From positions 2,216,693 to 2,280,692 of the forward strand of contig LR026961.1 in assembly GCA_900498135.1 (NCBI GenBank): 64,000 nt of DNA, written 5' to 3'. Positions 32,277 through 41,449 of this stretch are shown in pieces (within the stretch, counting starts at the first letter, position 1; every line of letters starts with the position of its first letter). Made by a program: the position numbers and the translations under genes. Under the pieces are notes generated by a model, which ran no database searches, had not been told where the DNA came from, and was given only the letters and a program-made list of their open reading frames with translations. This DNA is from an uncultured Desulfatiglans sp. (lineage in GTDB: Bacteria > Desulfobacterota > DSM-4660 > Desulfatiglandales > Desulfatiglandaceae).

Positions 32277-33590
32277 TTGATAGGCGGCTTTCAGAACATT
32301 CCCAAGATTCCGGAGCTCAAGAAGCGGATCCTCTTTACGCTCATGATGCTGGCGGTATACCGACTCGGTTGTCATATTCCGACCCCCGGGATCGACGGCA
32401 CTGCGCTTGCTGCTTTTTTCAGTGCGCAGCAGGGAACGCTTTTCGGGCTGTTTGATATGTTTTCCGGCGGTGCACTGAGTCAGATGTCCGTGATGGCACT
32501 CGGCATTATGCCTTATATCAGCGCCTCCATTATTATCGAACTGCTGTCTGTCGTGATCCCCTATCTTGAAAAGTTGAAAAAGGAAGGCGAGCAGGGGCGA
32601 AAAAAGATCGTTCAGTACACTCGCTACGGTACAATCGTCCTCAGTGTGATCCAAGGCTTCGGTATTGCGGTCGGGCTGGAGAGGATGTCAAGCCCCGGCG
32701 GCGCTATGGTGGTGCCGGCGGGGGGTTGGGGTTTCCGCGTTTTGGCGGTGGTGACATTGACAGCCGGAACAGCCTTCCTCATGTGGCTCGGGGAGCAGAT
32801 TACGGAGCGAGGAATAGGGAACGGAATTTCACTGATTATTTTTGCCGGCATCGTGGCGGGCTTGCCTGTTGCGGTGGTGAACACCTTCCGTTTGATGGGA
32901 ACCGGTGAGATCGCACCGTTCTTCATGGTGCTTCTGCTGGCATTCATGATCGTCGTCATTGGTGTGATCGTCTTTGTCGAGCGAGGGCAGCGCAGGATAC
33001 CCGTTCAGTATGCCAAACGGGTGGTAGGTCGGCGTATGTACGGAGGGCAGAGCACCCATCTGCCGCTGAAGGTCAATACGGCCGGGGTTATCCCGCCGAT
33101 CTTCGCATCCTCGATCATCATGTTTCCAGCGACGATTGCCAACTTTTTGAACGTCGAAAAAATTCCCTGGCTGCAGGCGGTCGTGACCAGCCTTTCTCCC
33201 GGGCATATCGTCCATACTTTGATATACGTTGCCTTCATATTCTTTTTCTGCTATTTTTACACGGCTGTGCACTTCAATCCTGTTGATGTCGCAGACAATA
33301 TGAAGCGCTACGGCGGCTTTATTCCAGGTATCAGGCCCGGGAAGAACACTGCCGAATATATCGATCGGGTTTTGACGAGAATTACGTTCGCCGGGGCGAT
33401 TTATGTGTCGCTTGTCTGCATTTTACCGCAGATATTGATCTACCGGCTTAATGTGCCGTTTTACTTTGGTGGAACGGCTTTGCTGATCGTTGTCGGTGTG
33501 GCTATGGATACGACGAATCAGATAGAGTCGCATATGTTGACGCGTCATTATGAGGGCTTCATGAAAAAGGGTTTTGGAAGGACGCGTTAA
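32277..33590 (+). CDS. secY: Preprotein translocase channel SecY
   Basis: The 437-residue channel subunit has the expected ten membrane helices. It starts at TTG 32277 after GCGGAGGGG with [13 protein letters not shown]. Landmarks are the [12 protein letters not shown] opening loop, the plug region [18 protein letters not shown] and the cytosolic loop [12 protein letters not shown]. In most bacteria adk and map come next; here infA follows 43 bases later. Confidence 0.99.
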   Translation: MIGGFQNIPKIPELKKRILFTLMMLAVYRLGCHIPTPGIDGTALAAFFSAQQGTLFGLFDMFSGGALSQMSVMALGIMPYISASIIIELLSVVIPYLEKLKKEGEQGRKKIVQYTRYGTIVLSVIQGFGIAVGLERMSSPGGAMVVPAGGWGFRVLAVVTLTAGTAFLMWLGEQITERGIGNGISLIIFAGIVAGLPVAVVNTFRLMGTGEIAPFFMVLLLAFMIVVIGVIVFVERGQRRIPVQYAKRVVGRRMYGGQSTHLPLKVNTAGVIPPIFASSIIMFPATIANFLNVEKIPWLQAVVTSLSPGHIVHTLIYVAFIFFFCYFYTAVHFNPVDVADNMKRYGGFIPGIRPGKNTAEYIDRVLTRITFAGAIYVSLVCILPQILIYRLNVPFYFGGTALLIVVGVAMDTTNQIESHMLTRHYEGFMKKGFGRTR

Positions 33591-33633
33591 CGTCTATGGC
33601 GATGAACCATACACGGGGGGCCTGAGAGGGGGT

Positions 33634-33855
33634 ATGGCGAAAGAAGAGGCAATTGAGGTTGAGGGTGTTGTCATCGAGACGCTTCCCAATGCCATGTTCA
33701 GGGTAGAGCTCAAAAACGGCCACCGAGTCTTGGGGCATATTTCGGGGAAGATGCGGATGCATTTTATCAAGATTTTACCCGGAGATACGGTGGTTGTCGA
33801 GCTTTCGCCATATGATTTGACGAGGGGCCGGATCGTTTATCGGGGTCAAAAGTAG
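33634..33855 (+). CDS. infA: Translation initiation factor IF-1
   Basis: IF-1 occupies the 30S A site during initiation. The OB-fold protein is 73 residues from ATG 33634 ([13 protein letters not shown]), with [20 protein letters not shown] and [14 protein letters not shown]. An upstream in-frame ATG at 33574 would lie inside secY and is rejected. GAGAGGGGGT precedes the chosen start. Confidence 0.98.
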   Translation: MAKEEAIEVEGVVIETLPNAMFRVELKNGHRVLGHISGKMRMHFIKILPGDTVVVELSPYDLTRGRIVYRGQK

Positions 33856-33887
33856 CAGGAAGCAAGCCAGAGGAAGGATATCGGATC

Positions 33888-34001
33888 ATGAAGGTCAAAC
33901 CGTCGGTGAAGCGTATTTGCAAGAAATGCAAAGTGGTGAAGCGTAAAGGTGTCGTGCGCGTCATTTGTGAAAACCCGCGTCACAAGCAGCGGCAGGGTTG
34001 A
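33888..34001 (+). CDS. rpmJ: 50S ribosomal protein L36
   Basis: At 37 residues this is the smallest gene in the operon. It has the zinc-binding form: CKKC, a distal Cys and a final His (CENPRH). ATG 33888 follows GAGGAAGGATATCGG. The infA-rpmJ-rpsM order is standard. Confidence 0.97.
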   Translation: MKVKPSVKRICKKCKVVKRKGVVRVICENPRHKQRQG

Positions 34002-34085
34002 GCCATGTATATCAGTGCAGCGCAAGTTGTCGCTTCGCTGCGGATCGGTTGCGTTTACCATTCGCTTAGAAAAAGGAGTTGAAGA

Positions 34086-34457
34086 TTGGCTAGAATTGCT
34101 GGTGTCGATTTGCCTAAAGGGAAACGAGCCGAAATCGCCCTCACCTATATTTACGGCATCGGCCGCACGACATCCCAGAGGATTCTTTCCGAGGCCGGGA
34201 TTGATTGGGATACGAAATCGGACGATTTGAGCGGCGAGCAGGTGACCCAGATTCGCAAGATCATCGACGAGCATCATAAGGTGGAAGGTGATCTGCGGCG
34301 CGAAGTGTCCATGAACATCAAGCGGCTGATGGATCTTGGTGCGTACCGTGGTTTGAGGCACAGAAAAGGGTTGCCTGTCCGCGGGCAAAGGACAAGTACC
34401 AACGCTCGTACGCGCAAGGGTCCGAGACGTGCCGTAATGGGGAAGCGAAAGAAATAA
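34086..34457 (+). CDS. rpsM: 30S ribosomal protein S13
   Basis: S13 bridges 30S head and 50S and contacts P-site tRNA. The 123 residues start at TTG 34086 after AAAAGGAGTTGAAGA. The typical [20 protein letters not shown] opening and [20 protein letters not shown] end are present. Confidence 0.99.
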   Translation: MARIAGVDLPKGKRAEIALTYIYGIGRTTSQRILSEAGIDWDTKSDDLSGEQVTQIRKIIDEHHKVEGDLRREVSMNIKRLMDLGAYRGLRHRKGLPVRGQRTSTNARTRKGPRRAVMGKRKK

Positions 34458-34475
34458 CGATACGAAGGGTGCGAG

Positions 34476-34871
34476 ATGGCTAAGACCGCTAGGAAAAGAG
34501 GAAAGGTCAAAAAGGAAAAAAAGAACGTCCCTACCGGGGTGGTACACATTCAATCCACATTCAATAATACCATCGTTACGGTTACCGACCCCGATGGGCG
34601 GGTCATCGCGCAATCGAGTGCGGGTAGATCTGGATTCAAGGGATCCCGGAAGAGCACGCCCTTCGCGGCGCAGCTGGCGGCGCGTGACGCGATCCGACAG
34701 GCTATGGAGCAGGGCATGAAGACTGCGGAGGTGCGAGTCAAGGGCCCCGGTGTGGGCCGGGAGGCAGCGTTGCGCGCCCTGCAGGTCGAAGGTTTCAGTG
34801 TCAACATGATCCGCGATGTGACCCCCATCCCGCACAACGGCTGCAGGCCCCCGAAGCGGCGCAGGGTCTGA
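34476..34871 (+). CDS. rpsK: 30S ribosomal protein S11
   Basis: S11 lines the 30S platform near the E site. The 131 residues contain [37 protein letters not shown] and the C-terminal [13 protein letters not shown]. It follows rpsM by 18 bases. Confidence 0.99.
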   Translation: MAKTARKRGKVKKEKKNVPTGVVHIQSTFNNTIVTVTDPDGRVIAQSSAGRSGFKGSRKSTPFAAQLAARDAIRQAMEQGMKTAEVRVKGPGVGREAALRALQVEGFSVNMIRDVTPIPHNGCRPPKRRRV

Positions 34872-34960
34872 GGCATGGATCGACCTCATCCCGGGGCGAT
34901 ATCACGGCGTGAGAGGCTCGAGTGAAGATAACACATTGGATTTTTTGAGGAGGGGCTGTT

Positions 34961-35590
34961 TTGGCCAGATATTGTGGCTCGTCCTGCAGATTATGTCGGC
35001 GGGAAAATCTTAAATTGTTCCTGAAGGGTGATCGTTGTTACAGCGATAAATGTGCCTTTGAGAGGAGGCCATACGCGCCTGGACAGCACGGCCAACGGCG
35101 TGGGGGAAAATACTCTGACTACCGGACGCAGCTCCGGGAAAAGCAGAAGGTGAAGCGTATTTATGGCGTGCTCGAGAAACAGTTTCGCGGATATTATTAT
35201 CGTGCTGACCGCGCTAAGGGGATCACAGGTGTGAATCTTCTCATGAGCCTCGAAGCGCGTCTAGACAATATTGTTTACAGGATGGGATTCGCCAGTTCAC
35301 GGACTCAGGCGCGGCAGTTGGTCAGGCATGGCCACTTTCTCGTCAATGATAGAAAGGTGAACATTCCTTCCTATCAGGTGAAGCCGGGTGATGTGATCAA
35401 GGTGCATGCGGAGAGCCAGAAGGTTCATCAGATCGTCGATGCGATGGAGACGGTGTTGCGGCGTGGCATCCCAAATTGGGTCGAGGTGAACAAGACCGAT
35501 TTCAGCGGTACGCTGAAGTCCCTGCCCAACCGTGAGGATTTGACGATGCCGATCCAGGAACAGCTGATCGTTGAGCTCTATTCGAAGTAG
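34961..35590 (+). CDS. rpsD: 30S ribosomal protein S4, zinc form
   Basis: S4 starts 30S assembly and in many bacteria represses the alpha operon. The 209 residues have a zinc-type N-terminus with Cys9, Cys12, Cys26 and Cys31 and an S4 RNA-binding domain ([20 protein letters not shown]). TTG 34961 follows a strong GAGGAGGGG. The 89-base gap before it could hold an S4-binding leader, but I see no clear fold. Confidence 0.98.
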   Translation: MARYCGSSCRLCRRENLKLFLKGDRCYSDKCAFERRPYAPGQHGQRRGGKYSDYRTQLREKQKVKRIYGVLEKQFRGYYYRADRAKGITGVNLLMSLEARLDNIVYRMGFASSRTQARQLVRHGHFLVNDRKVNIPSYQVKPGDVIKVHAESQKVHQIVDAMETVLRRGIPNWVEVNKTDFSGTLKSLPNREDLTMPIQEQLIVELYSK

Positions 35591-35684
35591 GGACAGGGCT
35601 GGGTGTTGTTTGCCTTGAAAACGGATAGGCTGAGTCCACGGAAGACTTCGGAACCTTTGCATTAAAGAAGATGGGGGAGACCTC

Positions 35685-36728
35685 TTGGTAGCTCTAAAAA
35701 GCAAAAACTGGCGGGAACTGATCAAGCCCCGGCGGATTGAGATCGATCCTGAGACTTATACGAACTTGTACGGGAAGTTCACCTGTGAACCGCTGGAGAG
35801 AGGTTTTGGTATTACTATTGGCAATTCTTTGAGGCGAATACTGCTGTCTTCGCTCCAAGGTGCAAGTATCGTTAGCGTGAAGTTCGATGGAGTGTTGCAT
35901 GAGTTTTCGACGATCCCCGGGGTTTATGAGGATGTAGCCGACATTATCTTGAACCTGAAAGAGGTCAAGCTTAAACTCCTCGAGGGGGAGGAGGCCGTCA
36001 TTCGACTTTTACGTGAGGGAGAAGGGAAGGTGACGGCTGGTGATATTGAGACCGATGGGTTGGTCGAGATACTGAATACGGAACAACATATCGCCACCCT
36101 CAATGCAGAGGCGCGCCTGGACATGAGTATGGTGGTGCGGACCGGGAAAGGGTACGTGCCTGCTGAGCGGAATAAAGGGCGTGAGGAGGAGATCGGTGCG
36201 ATAGCGATAGACGCGATCTTCTCACCCATCGAAAAGGTGAATTATGTCGTCAGCAACGCGCGCGTCGGGCAGATCACCGATTACGACAAGCTGACGCTGG
36301 AGGTGTGGACTGACGGGAGCATTTTTCCGGAAGATGCGGTTGCTTACGCTGCAAAGATTTTGAAGGAACAAATGAACCCGTTCATCAATTTCGAGGAAGA
36401 ACCCGAACCGGTGGAAGAAGAGGTTGAGGAGCGGGAGGAGAAGCTCAACGAGAATCTTTTCAGGCCCGTCTCCGAACTTGAATTGTCCGTACGGTCCGCC
36501 AATTGTCTCAAAAATGCGAATATCCGGCTTATCGGGGAACTGGTTCAGAAGACAGAGGCCGAAATGCTCAAGACAAAAAATTTCGGGCGTAAGTCCCTGA
36601 ACGAGATCAAGGCAATTTTGGAAGAAATGGGCCTGTCGTTGGGAATGAAGCTCTCGAATTTCCCTGATGCATCGGAGCTTGAGTTGCCGGATGACGAAGA
36701 TGGAAAGGAAGAGGGTGAGGACGAATGA
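35685..36728 (+). CDS. rpoA: DNA-directed RNA polymerase subunit alpha
   Basis: Alpha dimers scaffold RNA polymerase. The 347 residues start at TTG 35685 after GGGGGAGA. The N-terminal domain has [14 protein letters not shown] and the C-terminal domain [20 protein letters not shown], which contacts UP elements and activators. The acidic linker (about 242-265) is longer and more Glu-rich than in E. coli, as is the acidic tail. Its stop overlaps rplQ as ATGA. Confidence 0.99.
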   Translation: MVALKSKNWRELIKPRRIEIDPETYTNLYGKFTCEPLERGFGITIGNSLRRILLSSLQGASIVSVKFDGVLHEFSTIPGVYEDVADIILNLKEVKLKLLEGEEAVIRLLREGEGKVTAGDIETDGLVEILNTEQHIATLNAEARLDMSMVVRTGKGYVPAERNKGREEEIGAIAIDAIFSPIEKVNYVVSNARVGQITDYDKLTLEVWTDGSIFPEDAVAYAAKILKEQMNPFINFEEEPEPVEEEVEEREEKLNENLFRPVSELELSVRSANCLKNANIRLIGELVQKTEAEMLKTKNFGRKSLNEIKAILEEMGLSLGMKLSNFPDASELELPDDEDGKEEGEDE

Positions 36729-37114
36729 GGCACAAAAATTCAGGGAAACAGTTGAGTCGAAACTCCAGCCACCGCCGGGCGATGCTGCGGAATATGGTTA
36801 CTTCCCTGTTTACGCACGAGCAGATTCAGACGACTGACACGAAGGCGAAGCAGATCCGTCCGATTGCAGAGAAGATGATTACGCTCGCGAAACGGGGTGA
36901 TTTGCACGCACGCAGACAAGCTATCGCTTATCTGCAGGAGGCCAGGGTTGCACATCGGCTTTTCGAGGAGATCAAGCCCCGCTTCAATGACCGGCAGGGT
37001 GGGTATGTGCGGATTGTCAAAAGCGGTATTCGGAAAGGGGATGGCGCGCCTTTGTCTATCATTCAACTTGTGAATATGAAGGAGAAGGCCAAGGGGCAGG
37101 CGAAGCAGGGGTGA
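36725..37114 (+). CDS. rplQ: 50S ribosomal protein L17
   Basis: L17 lies by the tunnel exit. The 129 residues begin [20 protein letters not shown], with a [19 protein letters not shown] motif. It overlaps rpoA by four bases and closes the S10-spc-alpha series. Confidence 0.99.
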   Translation: MRHKNSGKQLSRNSSHRRAMLRNMVTSLFTHEQIQTTDTKAKQIRPIAEKMITLAKRGDLHARRQAIAYLQEARVAHRLFEEIKPRFNDRQGGYVRIVKSGIRKGDGAPLSIIQLVNMKEKAKGQAKQG

Positions 37115-37197
37115 TCCTGACCTTGTCTTAGGCCCTGCTGAGGTGGAGGGCGGAAGGGGAGATCCACTCGCATGATTGCTGATGGGTTTACAACAGA

Positions 37198-37224
37198 AAC
37201 CTCCTTGCCGGACGACGGTAAGGG
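37198..37224 (+). terminator. Rho-independent terminator between rplQ and pyrB
   Basis: ACCTCCTTGCCG and CGGTAAGGGGGT pair (with G-T wobbles) around GACGA and are followed by a run of eight Ts. It ends the ribosomal series about 85 bases after rplQ. It also lies only about 20 bases before the pyrB start, so it may double as a pyrimidine attenuator. Confidence 0.85.
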
Positions 37225-37245
37225 GGTTTTTTTTGAGAGGTTCCC

Positions 37246-38205
37246 GTGAGGAAATTCAACCATAAGGATCTTCTCGGTATGGGTCAGTTGTCGGTTGATG
37301 ATATCCAGCTTATCTTAGACACCGCCGACTCGTTCAAGGATATCTCTTCGCGCGAGATCAAGAAGGTGCCTACGCTTCGAGGCAAGAGCATCGTGAATTT
37401 CTTCTATGAGGCCAGCACCAGGACGAGGACATCCTTCGAGGTCGCCGCGAAACGTCTCAGTGCCGATACCTTCAGCCTGTCCGCATCGACGAGTAGCATG
37501 GTGAAAGGCGAAACGCTGATCGATACGGGCCGCAATTTGCAGGCGATGAGTCCCGACGTGATCGTTATACGCCACTCGTCGAGCGGTGCGCCGCACCTGC
37601 TTGCGAAGGCCGTCAAGGCGTGTGTTGTAAATGCCGGGGACGGGATCAATGAACATCCGACCCAGGCTCTTTTGGATTTATATACGATCCGTGAGAGAAA
37701 AGGTCGTATCCGAGGGTTGAATGTTGCCATCATTGGGGATATCGCCCATAGTCGGGTCGCGCGTTCGAACATGATCGGACTTGCGAAGATGGGTGCGCGG
37801 GTGACGATCGGAGGTCCACCGACAATGATTCCGCTAGGGTTGGAAGCGTTTGGGGTGGAAGTCGTCCCTGATCCCCGCGAGGCGATCAGGGACAAGGATG
37901 TTGTCATGATGCTGAGGATCCAATTGGAGCGGCAGAGGCGAACCCTTTTTCCCAGTCTTCGCGAATATTCCGCCGCCTTCGGGTTGGACAGCGAGGCCCT
38001 CAAATCCGCCAAGCCTGATTGCGTCATCATGCATCCTGGTCCGATCAACCGTGGCGTCGAAATCTCGTCGGAGCTCGCTGACAGCCCCGCATCACTAATC
38101 CTGGATCAGGTTGCCAACGGGGTCGCGGTGCGTATGGCTATCCTTTACCTGTTAATTGGAGGATCTAAGGCGGATGCTGTGGATAAAGAACGGGCAGCTG
38201 GTTGA
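37246..38205 (+). CDS. pyrB: Aspartate carbamoyltransferase catalytic subunit
   Basis: Joins carbamoyl phosphate and aspartate in the first committed step of pyrimidine synthesis. The 319 residues contain the carbamoyl-phosphate loop STRTRTSFE (57-65), [13 protein letters not shown] and [12 protein letters not shown]. It starts at GTG 37246 after GAGAGG. Its 3' end overlaps pyrC by 32 bases, so the two are coupled. No regulatory pyrI is present. Confidence 0.98.
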   Translation: MRKFNHKDLLGMGQLSVDDIQLILDTADSFKDISSREIKKVPTLRGKSIVNFFYEASTRTRTSFEVAAKRLSADTFSLSASTSSMVKGETLIDTGRNLQAMSPDVIVIRHSSSGAPHLLAKAVKACVVNAGDGINEHPTQALLDLYTIRERKGRIRGLNVAIIGDIAHSRVARSNMIGLAKMGARVTIGGPPTMIPLGLEAFGVEVVPDPREAIRDKDVVMMLRIQLERQRRTLFPSLREYSAAFGLDSEALKSAKPDCVIMHPGPINRGVEISSELADSPASLILDQVANGVAVRMAILYLLIGGSKADAVDKERAAG

Positions 38206-39460
38206 TCCTGTCCAAGGCGTGATCGAACAGGTTGACCTGATCATAGAAGAAGGGGTTGTCACTCATCTTCCCCCAAGGGGCGTGTTCAAGCCTGAGGGAG
38301 ATCAGATCGAAATCATCGATGCCACGCGTAAAATGATTGTCCCCGGGCTGCTGGATATGCATGTTCACTTGCGGGAGCCTGGTTTTGAATACAAGGAGAC
38401 CATTGCGACCGGGACGCTTGCCGCCTTGGCCGGGGGCTTTACAGGGGTGGCGTGCATGCCTAATACGGCTCCCCCGAATGACTGCCGTGCGGTAACCGAG
38501 TTTATTCTGAAGAAGGCAGAGATGGCCGGATTTGCAAAGGTTTATCCGATTGCTGCCATCAGTATCGGCCAGAAAGGGGAGGTGCTGACAGAATTCGGTG
38601 ATTTGAAGGAGGCAGGGGCGGTTGGTGTCTCGGACGACGGTTTTCCCGTTGCCAGCAGTGAGCTGATGCGCCGTGCCTTGGAGTATGGGCGGTATCACGG
38701 CCTCATGGTCATCTCTCATTCCGAAGATCGAACCCTGAGCGGGGACGGGGTGATGCACGAGGGGGTCGTTTCCACCCGCATCGGATTGGCGGGCATACCG
38801 GATGCGGCTGAGGATATTATGGTGTACAGGGAAATCTCTCTTGCACGACTGACCGGATGTCCTGTTCACATTGCGCATGTGAGCACCGCGAACTCCGTTG
38901 AGTTGATCCGCCGGGCCAAGGAGGAAAACCTCCCCGTCACGGCAGAAACCGCACCGCATTATTTCAGCCTGGACCACAACGGCTTGAGGGGTTACGATAC
39001 CAACGCGAAGGTGAATCCGCCTCTGCGGGCGCTGAAGGATGTTGCGGCGATCAAGCGCGGGTTGGCCGAGGGGGTGATTGACGCCATTGCCTCGGACCAT
39101 GCGCCGCACAGCATTCTCGAAAAAGAAGTTGAATTCGACAAGGCGGCCTTCGGATTGATCGGCCTCCAGACTACGCTGCCCCTGACGCTGGCGTTGGTCC
39201 GGGAAGGCGTGCTAGGCCTGGCGGAGGCGATCGCCAAGCTTTCACTGCGGCCCTCGAGGATCCTGGGAGTTGAGGGCGGACAGCTCAAAGTGGGCTCGAT
39301 CGCTGATCTGGCTGTGATCGATCCTGATGTCGAGTATGAGTTCAAGGCCGCCGATGTGCTTTCCAAAAGCAAGAATTCACCGTTTATCGGAAAGGTGCTC
39401 AAGGGGCGAAATGACCTGACCCTGATGGGAGGAAAGGTCGTTTGGCGAAGCATATCCTAG
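38174..39460 (+). CDS. pyrC: Dihydroorotase (class I)
   Basis: Cyclises carbamoyl aspartate to dihydroorotate. From ATG 38174 it has 428 residues ([12 protein letters not shown]); an earlier in-frame start at 38156 lies deeper in pyrB. The metal-binding [22 protein letters not shown] and ASDHAPH motifs are intact, so it should be catalytic rather than a pyrB-bound inactive partner. A GGAGGATCTAAGG element precedes it. Confidence 0.97.
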   Translation: MLWIKNGQLVDPVQGVIEQVDLIIEEGVVTHLPPRGVFKPEGDQIEIIDATRKMIVPGLLDMHVHLREPGFEYKETIATGTLAALAGGFTGVACMPNTAPPNDCRAVTEFILKKAEMAGFAKVYPIAAISIGQKGEVLTEFGDLKEAGAVGVSDDGFPVASSELMRRALEYGRYHGLMVISHSEDRTLSGDGVMHEGVVSTRIGLAGIPDAAEDIMVYREISLARLTGCPVHIAHVSTANSVELIRRAKEENLPVTAETAPHYFSLDHNGLRGYDTNAKVNPPLRALKDVAAIKRGLAEGVIDAIASDHAPHSILEKEVEFDKAAFGLIGLQTTLPLTLALVREGVLGLAEAIAKLSLRPSRILGVEGGQLKVGSIADLAVIDPDVEYEFKAADVLSKSKNSPFIGKVLKGRNDLTLMGGKVVWRSIS

Positions 39461-40444
39461 TGTTTGCCGCATAGCCTTTTTAGGGACAACCAAGAATTCT
39501 TCCCGGTGACCCAGGTTTGCAATTCATATTTCGGTGAGGGACCTTATGCGGAATGGCCATTATCCATTAGATCCATCCGGCAATGGTATTTTTGGCCGAT
39601 TTTGGCGTCAGTCTGCACGTTTGCTTGTGCGGCGACCACCAGGTGGTCTCCGCGCAAACGCTTGATTTCCTAGATATTGGCCAAAAATCCTCATTTCCGG
39701 ATTGGAACCTTTGCCGGGCCGGATGCTCTTTTTCGGGTGGACATCGATTAGATGGCCGATGTCGTGTCTAAATGGCCCGATCAGGCTGCGGAAGAGTATC
39801 CATCTGCTGTATTTCGCCTGTCGCGTGTCACCGCAGCACAGCTGAATGTGCATTTCCTTCAGGAAAATTTCGCAAATCTTGTATCTGCTCAATTTGCAAC
39901 ACGCGGTTGTCTTCTGAAATAGTCCCAGATGAATAGTTCCGGGCCAAGAGGCCTTTGCCAAGTCGTTGATGTTCCAATCCGCCGCAGTCCTTTCCCGAAC
40001 CGCCGAAAGTCATCTAATACCCAGCTTGGTCCCATTCGAAAAGAATCTCTTCTTCTCGCTCCGTTCGGGGGCCGGGGCACCCCGCCTCGCAACTGTTCCC
40101 GGTCTGTTCAGTCTCAAAAAAAACGCGTTGATTATGAAGAGAAAGCTTGTACATCACTGGAGAAGCAAGCGTCCAGAAAGACTCTGCTATGGCAAAGAAT
40201 GAAGAGTTCCGGATGGAAAGGAAGCCGCCCCTATTCCGATCGAAAAGGTCTTCAAGGGAAGTCGATCTCGAGCAAATAGCAAGGACTTCAAGAGTCATCC
40301 TGCCTTTGGAGACATAAAATCGGTCGAAGATCACAAGAGACTGTGCGTGTCATGTGAGGCCCGGCCGTGGTTTGTACGATCAACAGCGTAATAAGTCTCT
40401 GATTTATAGACCGATATCATTTTTGCAGCCAATCTGTCACCAGT
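39461..40444. other. Gene-free stretch after pyrC with one repeat copy
   Basis: Apart from the repeat at 39570-39708 I see no gene. Open frames on both strands are short, lack ribosome-binding sites and show no family motif. GTTCCGGATGGAAAGG near 40207 resembles a decayed repeat end. From about 40370 the base composition becomes AT-richer towards the pilin gene. Confidence 0.5.
39570..39708 (+). repeat. Dispersed structured repeat, copy 3 (short form)
   Basis: A 139-bp copy in the same orientation as copy 1, without a module. The core here is GACCACCAGGTGGTC: both arms differ from the GACCTGCAGGTC core in step, so pairing is kept. Outer segments ATTTTTGGCCGAT and GATATTGGCCAAAAAT pair, and the right end is CATTTCCGGATTGGAAC. 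The left end is degraded. Confidence 0.88.
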
Positions 40445-40460
40445 AGGCACATTCTTTGCT
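40445..40460 (+). promoter_or_regulatory. Sigma-54 (RpoN)-type promoter upstream of the pilin gene
   Basis: AGGCACATTCTTTGCT matches the -24/-12 consensus TGGCAC-N5-TTGCW except for the first base, with GG and GC in exact 12-base register. It would start transcription near 40472 and leave a leader of about 200 bases before the pilin ATG. Pilin genes are commonly RpoN-dependent in related bacteria, which supports the call. Confidence 0.6.
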
Positions 40461-40495
40461 CACGCCTAGATTATCCTTGGAAGAGGCATCAAGTC

Positions 40496-40525
40496 CAGAA
40501 GGATCCTGTAGCGCAGATCCTTCTG
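40496..40525 (+). promoter_or_regulatory. Perfect hairpin in the pilin leader
   Basis: CAGAAGGATC (40496-40505) and GATCCTTCTG (40516-40525) are exact reverse complements around a ten-base loop and are followed by TTTCTG. It lies about 25 bases after the predicted start site, so it could act as an attenuator or stabilise the 5' end of the pilin mRNA. Confidence 0.5.
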
Positions 40526-40668
40526 TTTCTGAATGATCTAAACTGAGCCGATGATGTATGGGAATTCCATGCAAAGAAACGGATGAAAAGTGTTTGTGGT
40601 TCATCATGCGCGAATAAAATATGTCAGGTTATTGAAATTCATGTTTCATAAATACAAGGAGGTCTAAC

Positions 40669-41064
40669 ATGCACTGCATAGTGAGGAAAATGGTGCAAGG
40701 GTTTACATTGCTGGAGTTGATGATTGTAGTTGCTATCATAGCAGTCATGGCAACAATAGCGATCCCAAATTATGTAAACTATCAATGCAAGGCAAAGCAA
40801 GCCGAGGCAAAAACGCTTCTTGGGAATATTGCTGTCGCTGAAGAGGCCTATTATACAGAAAATAATGTTTATTCATATGATTTTGCCGATATCGGATTTT
40901 CGAGCAAGGGCGATGCAAGATATGTCTATGCTATCTCAGAAGCGAATAACGTATCATTTATTGCGACGGCTTTTGCCAAGGGCCTCAAAGGGGATAAGGA
41001 CGATAAATGGACTATCAATCATGAGCGCGTTTTGGACAATCAAATAAACGCATGTGTGCCATAA
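40669..41064 (+). CDS. pilA: Type IV pilin (PilA-like major pilin)
   Basis: The 131-residue prepilin has an 11-residue leader ending in Gly, then [20 protein letters not shown]: the prepilin peptidase site, Glu5 and the assembly helix. The mature part is 120 residues with Cys29 and a Cys two residues before the end, and Tyr24 and Tyr27 just after the helix. AAGGAGGTCTAAC precedes the ATG. The gene and its flanks are AT-richer than the ribosomal region, as is common for surface genes. It sits behind an RpoN-type promoter and ahead of a glycosyltransferase-like membrane protein. Major pilin is likely; a minor pilin or pseudopilin is less likely given the strong ribosome-binding site. Confidence 0.9.
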   Translation: MHCIVRKMVQGFTLLELMIVVAIIAVMATIAIPNYVNYQCKAKQAEAKTLLGNIAVAEEAYYTENNVYSYDFADIGFSSKGDARYVYAISEANNVSFIATAFAKGLKGDKDDKWTINHERVLDNQINACVP

Positions 41065-41449
41065 GCATGAAAATAATCCATAATGTATTCATCCTTGGTC
41101 ACAGGGCCTGGGTCAAACAAAGGGCTGAGCGATCCGGGCGAGGTCAGGTTCCTGGCGCTGGAGATATGCGCGCAAGGCATCGACAAACTCGGGGAGGTTG
41201 ATTTCTACGAAGCCGGCAAGTCTGCCTGAGTGAGAGGATACGGACCAATCCACGGTTGGCTTTTTCGCTGGGCGTCCCCTGTCTGTATGTTATGCTGGGA
41301 AAGTTGATTTTGTCATTTTTAATATATTTTTGATGATTGATAAATAAGAATATCCAGAGGATATTTTTGCCAACCGATAATAATCGCCCAATTAAATTGC
41401 ATTAAATCTGGCAAAATAGTTGTGCAGATTAGGCTGAAATCATTTTTGT
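41065..41449. other. AT-rich intergenic region with a gene fragment
   Basis: This 385-base gap between the pilin and the membrane protein holds a minus-strand coding remnant at 41113-41289. The rest is AT-rich with no clear promoter, and no ribosome-binding site precedes the next gene. Confidence 0.6.
41113..41289 (-). pseudogene. C-terminal remnant of an unidentified protein, possibly a transposase
   Basis: On the minus strand an open frame of 58 codons with no start codon reads HTDRGRPAKKP, then a SGRLAGFVEI and LPEFVDALRAYL stretch, and ends EPDLARIAQPFV before a TGA. The sequence has the amphipathic pattern and GC-rich codon positions of real protein, in contrast to its AT-rich surroundings. 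The style recalls the basic C-terminal ends of some transposases, but I cannot name the family. It is probably the debris of an inserted element. Confidence 0.5.

Noticed and set aside
41410-41428. CTGGCAAAATAGTTGTGC upstream of the GT-C gene as a sigma-54 promoter
   Set aside because: The -12 GC is out of register with the -24 GG by two bases.
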